A stretch of 19,656 nt of DNA from an uncultured Clostridia bacterium (lineage in GTDB: Bacteria > Bacillota > Clostridia > TANB77 > CAG-508): NCBI GenBank assembly GCA_948857205.1, contig CAQPRV010000073.1:1-19656 (forward strand), written 5' to 3'. Made by a program: the position numbers and the translations under genes. Below, piece by piece: positions 1 to 6,872 of this stretch. Below the pieces are notes generated by a model, which was given only the letters and a program-made list of their open reading frames with translations, did not search any database and was not told where the DNA came from. Positions within the stretch are counted from its first letter, which is position 1, and the number at the start of each line of letters is the position of its first letter.

Positions 1-327
1 ATACACCTCTTTCTTATTTAATTTTTATATTCTTTTTACCAATATATCTCTTGAAACCTGCATAACTTCATGTCGTTACATTTTTATTACAAATTTTACC
101 CTTACGGATTTATATTGTTTCAACTAACGAAAATATTCAAAAAGAAATAGCATAAAATAGTTTCTGAACAGTAACTAATAATTTAGCTTTTTTTTTATAT
201 TCTAACAAATGACTTGACAGTTTACAATAATAAAGTTAAAATATAATAGGTAGGAAAAAAATATATGAAACAAATTTATATATATATTTTATTCGAACAT
301 TGAAAATTAAATAAGAAAGAGGTGTAT
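1..327. repeat. 25-bp perfect inverted repeat bracketing the rny promoter region
   Basis: Bases 1-25 are the exact reverse complement of bases 303-327. The right arm contains the ribosome binding site of rny and touches its start region. The 277 bp between the arms hold a plausible promoter and no supportable gene. The left arm begins at base 1, so I cannot see what lies beyond it. It could be an invertible promoter segment, a symmetrical leader of two divergent genes, or an assembly artefact at a contig end. Confidence 0.8.
214..242 (+). promoter_or_regulatory. Candidate sigma-A promoter of rny
   Basis: TTGACA at 214-219 and TAAAAT at 237-242 are separated by 17 bp. A TATAAT at 242-247 overlaps the -10 and could pair with TTTACA at 221-226, but with only 15 bp spacing. 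Either would give a leader of roughly 80 nt before rny. The remaining part of 1-331 shows no convincing ORF or RNA gene. Confidence 0.6.
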
Positions 328-331
328 GATT

Positions 332-1873
332 ATGAATATATTAATCATATTCGCCACTATCTTAATCTCAATGGCAATTGGAATACCAGTAGGAATGATA
401 TACAGAAAAAAGATTGCCGAATCTAAAATACAAGGAGCAGAAAATGAAGCTAAGAGACTAATTGACTTAGCAAAGATAGAAGCAGAAAATCTAAAAAAAG
501 CAGAGATTTTCAAAGCGAAAGAAGAAATAATGAACTCTAGGAAAGAATTAGATCAAGAGATTAAAGAAAGAAGAGGCGAAATACAAAAACAAGAAACAAG
601 ATTAATTCAAAAAGAAGAAAATTTAGAAAGACGTTCAGAAAACTTTGAAAAGAAAGAACAAGAAATTGAAAAAGAGCAACAAAAAGTTGAACAAAGAAAG
701 CAAGAAGTAGAAAAATTATATGAACAAGAAATAGTAGAACTTCAAAAAATAGCTGCATTAACAACAGAAGAAGCAAAAGAAAGACTATTAACAGAACTAG
801 ATAAAGAATTAATAGCAGAAAAAGCAGCAATAATAAGAGAAAAAGACCAAAAAGCTAAAGAAGAAGCAACAAAAAATGCAAAAGAAATACTAGCATATGC
901 AGTACAAAAATGTGCAGCAGATCATTCACAAGAAACAACAGTATCAATAGTAGCACTTCCAAATGATGAAATGAAAGGAAGAATTATTGGTAGAGAAGGA
1001 AGAAACATAAAAGCACTAGAAACATTAACAGGAATAGACTTAATTATTGATGATACACCAGAAGCTATAGTACTTTCAGGATTTGACCCATTAAGAAGAG
1101 AAGTAGCAAAAATAGCATTAGAAAAATTAATAGATGATGGAAGAATACATCCTTCAAAAATTGAAGAAATGGTAGAAAAAGCAAAAGAAGAAGTAGACAC
1201 AAGAATTAAAGAAGAAGGAGAAAGAGCAGTACTTGAAAGTGGAGTAATCGGTCTACATCCAGATATAGTAAAATTAATGGGAAAACTTAAATACAGAACA
1301 AGTTATGGACAAAATGTACTAAACCATTCAATAGAAGTATCAAACTTAGCAAGAATAATGGCAGAAGAGCTAGGATTAGATCCAAAGCTTGCAAGAAGAG
1401 CTGGTTTATTACATGATATTGGAAAAGCTTTAGACCATGATATGGAAGGGACACATGTAGAAATAGGTGTTGAAATACTTAAAAAATATAAGGAAAATCC
1501 ATTAGTAATAAATGCAGTAGAAGCACATCATGGTGATGTAGAACCACAAACATTAGAGGCAGTTTTAGTTCAAGCAGCTGATGCAATATCTGCATCAAGA
1601 CCAGGAGCAAGAAGAGAAACATTAGAAGCATACATAAAAAGACTTCAAAACCTTGAAGAAATTGCAGATTCATTTGAAGGTGTTGAAAAATCATTTGCTA
1701 TTCAAGCAGGGCGTGAAGTTAGAATCATTGTAAAACCAGATAAAATTTCTGATGACAAAATGACCATTTTAGCTAGAGATGTTGCAAAAAAAGTAGAAAG
1801 CGAAATGGATTATCCAGGACAAATAAAGATTAATATAATTAGAGAAACAAGAGTATTTGATTATGCAAAATAA
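332..1873 (+). CDS. rny: Ribonuclease Y (membrane-anchored endoribonuclease)
   Basis: RNase Y starts bulk mRNA decay in Firmicutes by endonucleolytic cleavage at the inner face of the membrane. The 513-residue product has the full family layout. There is an N-terminal membrane helix (about residues 3-22), a long charged coiled coil (about 30-190), and a KH RNA-binding domain with the GREG loop at 220-223. An HD phosphohydrolase domain follows with the catalytic HD pair at H361-D362 (LLHDIGKA). Length is close to the roughly 520 residues of the B. subtilis enzyme. An ATG at 326 is in frame, but the AGAGGTG at 318-324 is only suitably spaced (7 nt) from the ATG at 332. A strong terminator follows. 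The neighbours ymdB and spoVS are the usual ones in spore formers. Confidence 0.96.
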   Translation: MNILIIFATILISMAIGIPVGMIYRKKIAESKIQGAENEAKRLIDLAKIEAENLKKAEIFKAKEEIMNSRKELDQEIKERRGEIQKQETRLIQKEENLERRSENFEKKEQEIEKEQQKVEQRKQEVEKLYEQEIVELQKIAALTTEEAKERLLTELDKELIAEKAAIIREKDQKAKEEATKNAKEILAYAVQKCAADHSQETTVSIVALPNDEMKGRIIGREGRNIKALETLTGIDLIIDDTPEAIVLSGFDPLRREVAKIALEKLIDDGRIHPSKIEEMVEKAKEEVDTRIKEEGERAVLESGVIGLHPDIVKLMGKLKYRTSYGQNVLNHSIEVSNLARIMAEELGLDPKLARRAGLLHDIGKALDHDMEGTHVEIGVEILKKYKENPLVINAVEAHHGDVEPQTLEAVLVQAADAISASRPGARRETLEAYIKRLQNLEEIADSFEGVEKSFAIQAGREVRIIVKPDKISDDKMTILARDVAKKVESEMDYPGQIKINIIRETRVFDYAK

Positions 1874-1882
1874 AATAAAAAA

Positions 1883-1920
1883 CGCAAATATTAAAATTTA
1901 ATATTTGTGTTTTTTATTTT
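1883..1920 (+). terminator. Rho-independent terminator after rny
   Basis: Arms 1883-1892 and 1900-1909 form a 10-bp stem (one G-T pair) with a 7-nt AAAATTT loop. It is preceded by A-rich DNA and followed by six T's, an A and four more T's. It starts 9 nt after the rny stop codon. The A-tract on the other side would let it act in both directions. Confidence 0.85.
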
Positions 1921-1981
1921 AACTATATTGCTTAAATATAAAAAATATAGTAATATAACATAGGAAAAGGAAGTGATGTTA

Positions 1982-2746
1982 ATGAAGTTTTTAGCAATAG
2001 GAGATTTAGTAGGAATAGCAGGTATAAATGAATTAAAGAAAAGATTACCACAAATAAAACAAAAAGAAAAAATAGACTTTATAATAGTAAATGGAGAAAA
2101 CTCAGCAGAAGGAATGGGAATAACAGAAAGAAACTTTGAAGACATATTATCACAAAATATAGATGTAATAACAATGGGCAATCATACATGGGGAAAAAAA
2201 GACATATTTAAATTTATAGATCATCCAAAGTTAATAAGACCAGCAAACTATCCAAAAGGAGTAGTAGGAAAAGGGTATAATATTTATATATGTAATAATA
2301 AAAAAATAGCAGTAATAAATTTAATAGGAAGAGTAGATATAAATGTTCTATCAGAGAATCCATTTATAATAGCAAAAGAAATTATAGAAAAAATACAAGA
2401 CCAAGTAGATATTATAATTGTAGACTTTCATGCAGAAGCAACAGCAGAAAAAATAGCAATGGGACATTATTTAGATGGAAAAGCAACAATAATATTTGGT
2501 ACACATACACATGTACAAACAGCAGATGAGAAGATATTATCAGGAGGGACAGCATATATAACAGACATAGGTATGACAGGACCAAAGAATTCTGTTATAG
2601 GAATGGACATACAAGCATCTATTAAAAGATTTGAAACAACACTACCAGAAAGGTATAAAATAGCTACAGGCGAATGTATTTTAAATGGAATAATTATTGA
2701 AGTAGATGACAAAACTAACAAGGCAATAAATATAAAAAGAATATAA
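1982..2746 (+). CDS. ymdB: YmdB-family metallophosphoesterase
   Basis: YmdB proteins are dimetal phosphodiesterases, reported in B. subtilis to hydrolyse 2',3'- and 3',5'-cyclic nucleotides and to affect biofilm and motility decisions. The 254-residue product carries the complete metal and catalytic set: D8 (GDLVG), E39 and N40 (NGENSAEG), N67 and H68 (MGNHTW), H150 (DFHAEATAEK), H175 and H177 (GTHTHVQTAD). GTG (1973) and ATG (1976) lie upstream in frame. The SD-like AAGGAAGTG at 1967-1975 is properly spaced only from the ATG at 1982, and family members begin with a strand leading into GD at residues 7-8. It follows rny after a terminator, so it may have its own promoter or rely on readthrough. 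Confidence 0.94.
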   Translation: MKFLAIGDLVGIAGINELKKRLPQIKQKEKIDFIIVNGENSAEGMGITERNFEDILSQNIDVITMGNHTWGKKDIFKFIDHPKLIRPANYPKGVVGKGYNIYICNNKKIAVINLIGRVDINVLSENPFIIAKEIIEKIQDQVDIIIVDFHAEATAEKIAMGHYLDGKATIIFGTHTHVQTADEKILSGGTAYITDIGMTGPKNSVIGMDIQASIKRFETTLPERYKIATGECILNGIIIEVDDKTNKAINIKRI

Positions 2747-2818
2747 AATAGCAAAAATTCTTATGTCGAAAATGAAACTTTATTGCGACGAAAATTGATT
2801 AATATTTCAATAAAATAC

Positions 2819-2847
2819 TTTACAACAATTTCCAAATATTGTAAAAT
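2819..2847 (+). promoter_or_regulatory. Candidate sigma-A promoter of spoVS
   Basis: TTTACA at 2819-2824 and TAAAAT at 2842-2847 are spaced by exactly 17 bp. This predicts a transcript start near 2854 and a leader of about 46 nt before spoVS. The -35 and the sequence before the -10 are also partly inverted (TTTACAA and TTGTAAA), so a dimeric regulator could bind here. I saw no clear sigma-H-type sequence, although spoVS is sigma-H dependent in Bacillus. Confidence 0.55.
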
Positions 2848-2899
2848 AAAAAATGTAAAAGTTGCAACAAAAAATAAAATTTATAGGAGGCAAAAGAAA

Positions 2900-3163
2900 A
2901 TGGAAGTTTTAAAAATTTCATCAAAATCAAACCCTAATTCAGTAGCAGGAGCAATAGCTGGATTAGTAAAAGAATCAAATAAGGCAGAAATGCAAGCAAT
3001 TGGAGCAGGAGCATTAAATCAAGCAGTTAAGGCTGTGGCTATTGCAAGAGGTTTTGTAGCACCAGCAGGAGTAGATTTAGTTTGTATACCAGCATTTGCA
3101 GAGGTAGAAGTAGAAGGAGAAGATAGAACTGGTATAAAATTAATAGTAGAGTCAAGAGTTTAA
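2900..3163 (+). CDS. spoVS: Stage V sporulation protein S
   Basis: SpoVS is a small Alba-like protein needed for spore coat and cortex completion and for normal septation. The 87-residue product is nearly identical in pattern to the 86-residue Bacillus protein. It starts MEVLKISSKSNPNSVAGA, has the core IGAGALNQAVKAVAIARGF, and ends IKLIVESRV. The frame is open back to 2783, but the ATG at 2900 with AGGAGG at 2885-2890 (9-nt spacing) is the start that matches the family. It has its own promoter and terminator downstream of ymdB. Its presence supports a spore-forming host, although SpoVS also occurs in some non-sporulating lineages. Confidence 0.96.
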   Translation: MEVLKISSKSNPNSVAGAIAGLVKESNKAEMQAIGAGALNQAVKAVAIARGFVAPAGVDLVCIPAFAEVEVEGEDRTGIKLIVESRV

Positions 3164-3183
3164 TATAATTTAATAAAATATTT

Positions 3184-3208
3184 CAGACTGTTATTGCAGT
3201 CTGTTTTT
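3184..3208 (+). terminator. Rho-independent terminator after spoVS
   Basis: CAGACTG (3184-3190) pairs with CAGTCTG (3197-3203) across a 6-nt loop and is followed directly by five T's. It closes the rny–ymdB–spoVS block. Confidence 0.85.
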
Positions 3209-3219
3209 GTTATGTACAG

Positions 3220-3445
3220 TTCAGTAAAGCATCTAATTTTCCAAAGTACTATCATTATAATATTTAAGAGATTTTGAATGTGACCAAAATAGCATTAGAA
3301 ATACTTAAAATATAGTTTGAAAGGGTCCTGTCTTCGGGTATAGTTCAGCTATATTTTTAGTATTTCTTAGTGTAATGGAGGTTAACCGAAAAATCGAATA
3401 AATATTATAATGATAGTACTTTGGAAAATTAGATGCCTCACTGAA
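3220..3445. repeat. 226-bp long hairpin / MITE-like element
   Basis: Arms 3220-3265 and 3400-3445 are 46-bp inverted repeats with only two mismatches, beginning TTCAGT. Inside them a second imperfect inverted region continues the pairing: about 3292-3315 with 3349-3376, including a GAAATACT/AGTATTTC block. This leaves a central stretch near 3316-3348 that contains GGGTCCTGTCTTCGGG. No ORF is visible. It fills most of the 373-bp gap between spoVS and the acyl-CoA synthetase gene. A non-autonomous transposable element or a structured RNA are both possible. I see no target-site duplication and no second copy in this window. Confidence 0.8.
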
Positions 3446-3460
3446 TTATAATTTTTTTAT

Positions 3461-3474
3461 ACTGACCTATCAGT
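3461..3474. promoter_or_regulatory. Possible operator upstream of the acyl-CoA synthetase gene
   Basis: ACTGACCTATCAGT has 5-bp inverted arms and resembles TetR-family operators in general form. It overlaps a TATACT (3458-3463). No regulator gene is visible nearby, so this is only a candidate. Confidence 0.25.
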
Positions 3475-3536
3475 CTAACGAAAAATTTAAAAAAATATGA
3501 TATAAAACATATATATAAATTAACAAGGAGAAAACA

Positions 3537-5261
3537 ATGGATAAAAAACTATATAAATATATAGAAATAGCAAATTTAAAAGAAATGCTAAACAAAACAG
3601 AAAAACAATATGCAAACAATATTGCATATAAAATAAAAAAAGAAAAAGGAAAATATCAAGAAATAACACATAAAGAAGTAAGGAAAATGGTAAAAGCCTT
3701 AGGAACTAGCTTAATAGATATGGGACTAAAAAACAAAAGAATAGCACTAATAGGAGAAAACAGATATGAATGGGAAATAGCCTATTTATCTATAGTCTGT
3801 GGAACAGGAATAATAGTTCCACTAGATAAAGCCTTACCAGAAAATGAAATAAAGAAATTAATAGAACGTTCAAAAGTAGATGCAATAATATATTCAAAAA
3901 AGTATGAAGAAACCTTTAAAAAAATAAAAAAAGAAGGAATAGGAAATTTAAAATATTTAATATCTATGGATACAAAAACAAATAGAGGAGAAGTATATTC
4001 CTTACATAAGTTAATAGAAAAAGGAGAAAAGTTAATTAAAGCAGGAAATAGAGAATTTATAGATTCAGAAATAGATAATGAAGAAACAAGTGTAATGTTA
4101 TTTACATCTGGAACAACATCAGAATCTAAAATAGTAGCTTTATCTCATAAAAATATCTGTTCAAATTTAATGGATATAGCATCAATACTAGATATAGACT
4201 CAAAAGATATCTTTTTATCATTTTTGCCAACACATCATGTATTTGAATGCACAGTAGGCTTTTTATTTGCACTTTACAAAGGAGCACAAACTGTATTTTG
4301 TGATGGAGTAAGGCATATTATAGAAAATATGAAAGAATACAAAGTATCTGTTATGGCATCAGTACCAGCAATTTATGAAAGAACCTTAAAAACTATAAGA
4401 AAAGAGTTACAAAAAGAAGATAAATTGCAAGAAATTTTAGAAAAAGAAGAAACATATAAATACAAAACCATGGAAGAAAAGAAAAAAGTTTTTTCTGAAA
4501 TACATGATATGTTAGGTGGAAATATTAAGTTATTAATTAGTGGTGCAGCAAGTTTAAATCCAGAAGTAGAAGAAAAATATAGAAATTTGGGTATTAACTT
4601 AGTACAAGGATATGGACTTACTGAAACCTCACCAGTAATAGCTATAGGAAATAAAAAATATAGTAAAATAGGTTCTGTAGGAAAAACAGTTCCAAGTGTA
4701 GAAGCAAAAATAGTAAACTGTGATGAATATGGAATGGGCGAATTAGTAGTAAAAGGGCCAAACATAATGAAAGGTTATTTTGAAAATAAAGAAGAAACAG
4801 AAAAGGTTTTAAAAGATGGATGGTTTTATACAGGTGATTTAGCAAAGATAGATGATGAAGGATACATATTTATATGTGGAAGAAAAAAGAGTGTAATTGT
4901 CTTAAAAAATGGAAAGAACATTTTTCCAGAAGAAATGGAAAACCTAATTAACACTATAGATGGTGTAGAAGAATCTTTTATATTTGGTAAGCCTATATCT
5001 AAAGATGAAAATGATATTAAGGTATTTGCAAAAATTGTTTATAATGAGCAAGCTATTCAAGATATTTATAATACAAGTGATGAAGAAGAAATACATAAAA
5101 TTATGAGTAAAAGAATAAAAGAAATCAACCAAGAAATGCCAAAATATAAGTCAATTAGAGGAATTATATTAACACAAGAACCACTAATAAAAACTACTAC
5201 TAATAAAATTAAAAGACAAGGAAATTTAGATAAAATATTAAAAGAAGGAATAACCTTATAA
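3537..5261 (+). CDS. AMP-forming long-chain acyl-CoA (or acyl-ACP) synthetase
   Basis: The enzyme would activate a fatty acid with ATP to acyl-AMP and transfer it to CoA or ACP. The 574-residue product shows the ANL-superfamily motifs in order. These are the nucleotide loop TSGTTSESK (190-198), GYGLTETSP (358-366), GWFYTGDL with the ribose-binding Asp at 434, then GRKKSVIVLKNGKNIFPEE. A C-terminal TTTNKIKRQ segment carries the likely catalytic lysine. No signal peptide or membrane helix is evident, so it is cytosolic or peripheral. AAGGAG sits 8-9 nt before the ATG. The gene heads the fatty acid cluster and its stop is 1 nt from the birA start. That placement suggests it feeds exogenous or recycled fatty acids into the same pool. 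CoA versus ACP specificity cannot be told from the sequence. Confidence 0.88.
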   Translation: MDKKLYKYIEIANLKEMLNKTEKQYANNIAYKIKKEKGKYQEITHKEVRKMVKALGTSLIDMGLKNKRIALIGENRYEWEIAYLSIVCGTGIIVPLDKALPENEIKKLIERSKVDAIIYSKKYEETFKKIKKEGIGNLKYLISMDTKTNRGEVYSLHKLIEKGEKLIKAGNREFIDSEIDNEETSVMLFTSGTTSESKIVALSHKNICSNLMDIASILDIDSKDIFLSFLPTHHVFECTVGFLFALYKGAQTVFCDGVRHIIENMKEYKVSVMASVPAIYERTLKTIRKELQKEDKLQEILEKEETYKYKTMEEKKKVFSEIHDMLGGNIKLLISGAASLNPEVEEKYRNLGINLVQGYGLTETSPVIAIGNKKYSKIGSVGKTVPSVEAKIVNCDEYGMGELVVKGPNIMKGYFENKEETEKVLKDGWFYTGDLAKIDDEGYIFICGRKKSVIVLKNGKNIFPEEMENLINTIDGVEESFIFGKPISKDENDIKVFAKIVYNEQAIQDIYNTSDEEEIHKIMSKRIKEINQEMPKYKSIRGIILTQEPLIKTTTNKIKRQGNLDKILKEGITL

Positions 5262-5262
5262 A

Positions 5263-5842
5263 ATGCAATTAGATAATTTAGAAACAAAGTTTTTAGGTAA
5301 AAAAATATATTATTATAAAACAATTGATTCAACTCAATTAGAAATATGGAGAAGAATAGAAAAAAAAACAATAGAAAATGGAACAATTATTATTTGTGAA
5401 CAACAAACAAATGGAAAACGGTACACATGGAAGAACTTGGTATACAGAGGAACAGAATAATATTGCTTTTTCTTTTGTAGTTAGTCCAAATTGCAAAATA
5501 AAAAAATTAGAAGGTATAACTTTAGAAATTGCACAAGTCATAGTTCAAATTTTTAAAAAGTTGTATAATATTGAACTTCATATAAAAGTTCCAAATGATA
5601 TTGTTTATAACGATAAAAAAATAGGTGGAATACTTACAGAAACAAAGTTAAGTGGAGAGAGAGTTAAATATATAGTAATTGGAATTGGAATTAATACAAA
5701 TCAAGAAAAGTTTAATAAAGCTATTAAAGAGGTTGCTACTTCAATAAAAAACGAATTTGGAATTACAGTGGATTCTAATAAAGTAATTGCAGAGTTTTGC
5801 AAAGAATTTGAAGAAAAATTAATAAAAAGAATAGAGGGATAA
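5263..5842 (+). pseudogene. birA: Biotin-protein ligase with a 1-nt frameshift (may be functional if shifted or a sequencing error)
   Basis: Biotin-protein ligase attaches biotin to the AccB lysine. The first 52 codons from 5263 give the start of the catalytic domain (TIDSTQLE, GTIIICEQQTNGK). Translation then runs off-family to a stop at 5458-5460. The remaining domain is in the next frame from about 5417: GTHGRTW at 5420-5440, KVPNDIVYNDKKIGGILTE, and GIGINTNQ. Removing one base within 5415-5419 (GAAAAC) restores one ORF of about 192 residues with the classic TNGxGTHGRTW biotinyl-AMP motif. The repaired protein has no N-terminal helix-turn-helix, so it is a non-regulatory ligase. It also lacks the usual C-terminal SH3-like domain, and fabD begins 1 nt after its stop. 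A real mutation, a +1 recoding event at the CGG codon, or a base-call error are all possible. Confidence 0.85.
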
Positions 5843-5843
5843 T

Positions 5844-6797
5844 ATGAAAATAGGATATTTATTTCCAGGGCAAGGTTCACAAGCTTTAGGAATGGGAAAA
5901 GATTTATATGAAAAATATGATGTAGTTAAAGATACCTATAAAAGAGTTAAAGAGCTTACAGGAATTGATGTTGCAAAAATAACTTTTGAGGGAAGTGAAG
6001 ATGAGCTTAATAAAACACAAAATACTCAATTAGCTATTTTAACAATGAGTTTGGCAATTTTAAAAATCTTAGAAAGTAATGGAATTAAAGCAGAGGTTTC
6101 AAGTGGTCTAAGTTTAGGTGAGTATTCTGCTCTTATAAATAGTAAGGCAATTTCTTTTGAATATGGAGTAAAAATAGTTCAAAAAAGAGGAGAGTATATG
6201 CAAAATTTAGTACCTGAGGGAGAATGGCTAATGGCTGCTATTCTTGGAATGGAAGAAGAAATGGTACAAGAAGTTTGTAAAAAAGCTTGTGAAGAGTCAA
6301 AGGAATGTTTTGTTGTCCCTGTTAATTTTAATTGTTTAGGACAAATAGTTATTTCAGGTAATAAAGCTGGTGTTGAATTAGCTGAAAAATATGCAAAAGA
6401 ATTAGGAGCTAAAAAGGTTAGAATTTTAAAGACTTCTGGTCCTTTTCATACAGAGAAACTTATTGAGGCATCAAATAAGTTAAGAGAAGAATTGAAAACT
6501 TTAAAAATTAATGGTTTTGATAGTAAGGTTATTAAAAATTTGGATGGTACTTTATATACATCAAAAGATGATATTGAAGATATCTTAGCAAAACATATTA
6601 TTAGTCCAGTTAGGTTTTCTAATTGTCTTAAAACTATGCTCGATATGGAAATTGATACTTTTGTTGAAATTGGTCCAGGTAAGTCACTTTCTGGTTTTGT
6701 TAAGAGAATGGATTCAGAAAATACTATTACTATTTTAAATATTAATAGTGTTGAAACTTTAGAAAGTACGATTGATTATATAAAAAGCCAGAATTAA
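5844..6797 (+). CDS. fabD: Malonyl-CoA:ACP transacylase
   Basis: FabD moves malonyl from CoA to acyl carrier protein, supplying the extender unit for elongation. The 317-residue product starts MKIGYLFPGQGSQ. It has the nucleophile S90 in GLSLGEYSA and the partner H202 in SGPFHTEKL, matching S92 and H201 of the E. coli enzyme. QISG/VISGN and the C-terminal FVEIGPGKSLSGFVKR are also present. AGAGGG lies 5 nt before the ATG and overlaps the end of birA, so the two are probably translationally coupled. From about 6420 the third codon position shifts from A to T, continuing into fabG. A 15-bp hairpin covers the stop codon. Confidence 0.97.
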   Translation: MKIGYLFPGQGSQALGMGKDLYEKYDVVKDTYKRVKELTGIDVAKITFEGSEDELNKTQNTQLAILTMSLAILKILESNGIKAEVSSGLSLGEYSALINSKAISFEYGVKIVQKRGEYMQNLVPEGEWLMAAILGMEEEMVQEVCKKACEESKECFVVPVNFNCLGQIVISGNKAGVELAEKYAKELGAKKVRILKTSGPFHTEKLIEASNKLREELKTLKINGFDSKVIKNLDGTLYTSKDDIEDILAKHIISPVRFSNCLKTMLDMEIDTFVEIGPGKSLSGFVKRMDSENTITILNINSVETLESTIDYIKSQN

Positions 6798-6839
6798 GAT
6801 TTTGTATGTAGTGTAAACTGCCATAAAATCTTAATTCTG
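6789..6839 (+). other. 15-bp stem-loop spanning the fabD stop codon
   Basis: Bases 6789-6803 are exactly complementary to 6825-6839 with a 21-nt loop. The left arm includes the last codons and the TAA of fabD. No T-tract follows, so it is not a typical terminator. It could be an RNA processing or stability element between fabD and fabG. Confidence 0.7.
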
Positions 6840-6872
6840 CCATAGAATATAAAAAATTTTTAGGAGGTTTTT

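Noticed and set aside
561..830. Minus-strand open frame rich in Leu and Phe
   Set aside because: It is the antisense shadow of the RNase Y coiled coil; the A-rich Lys/Glu codons read as Phe/Leu on the other strand. No SD and no family match.
2783..2899. N-terminal extension of spoVS
   Set aside because: The frame is open but the extension contains the promoter, lacks an SD and does not match SpoVS; the ATG at 2900 does.
3316..3348. tRNA- or T-box-like segment in the hairpin element
   Set aside because: GGGTCCTGTCTTCGGGTATAG looks RNA-like at first, but no cloverleaf or T-box core sequence can be built.
4373..5386. Several minus-strand open frames inside the acyl-CoA synthetase gene
   Set aside because: They overlap a well-supported gene with clear domain motifs and have no start signals or recognisable products.
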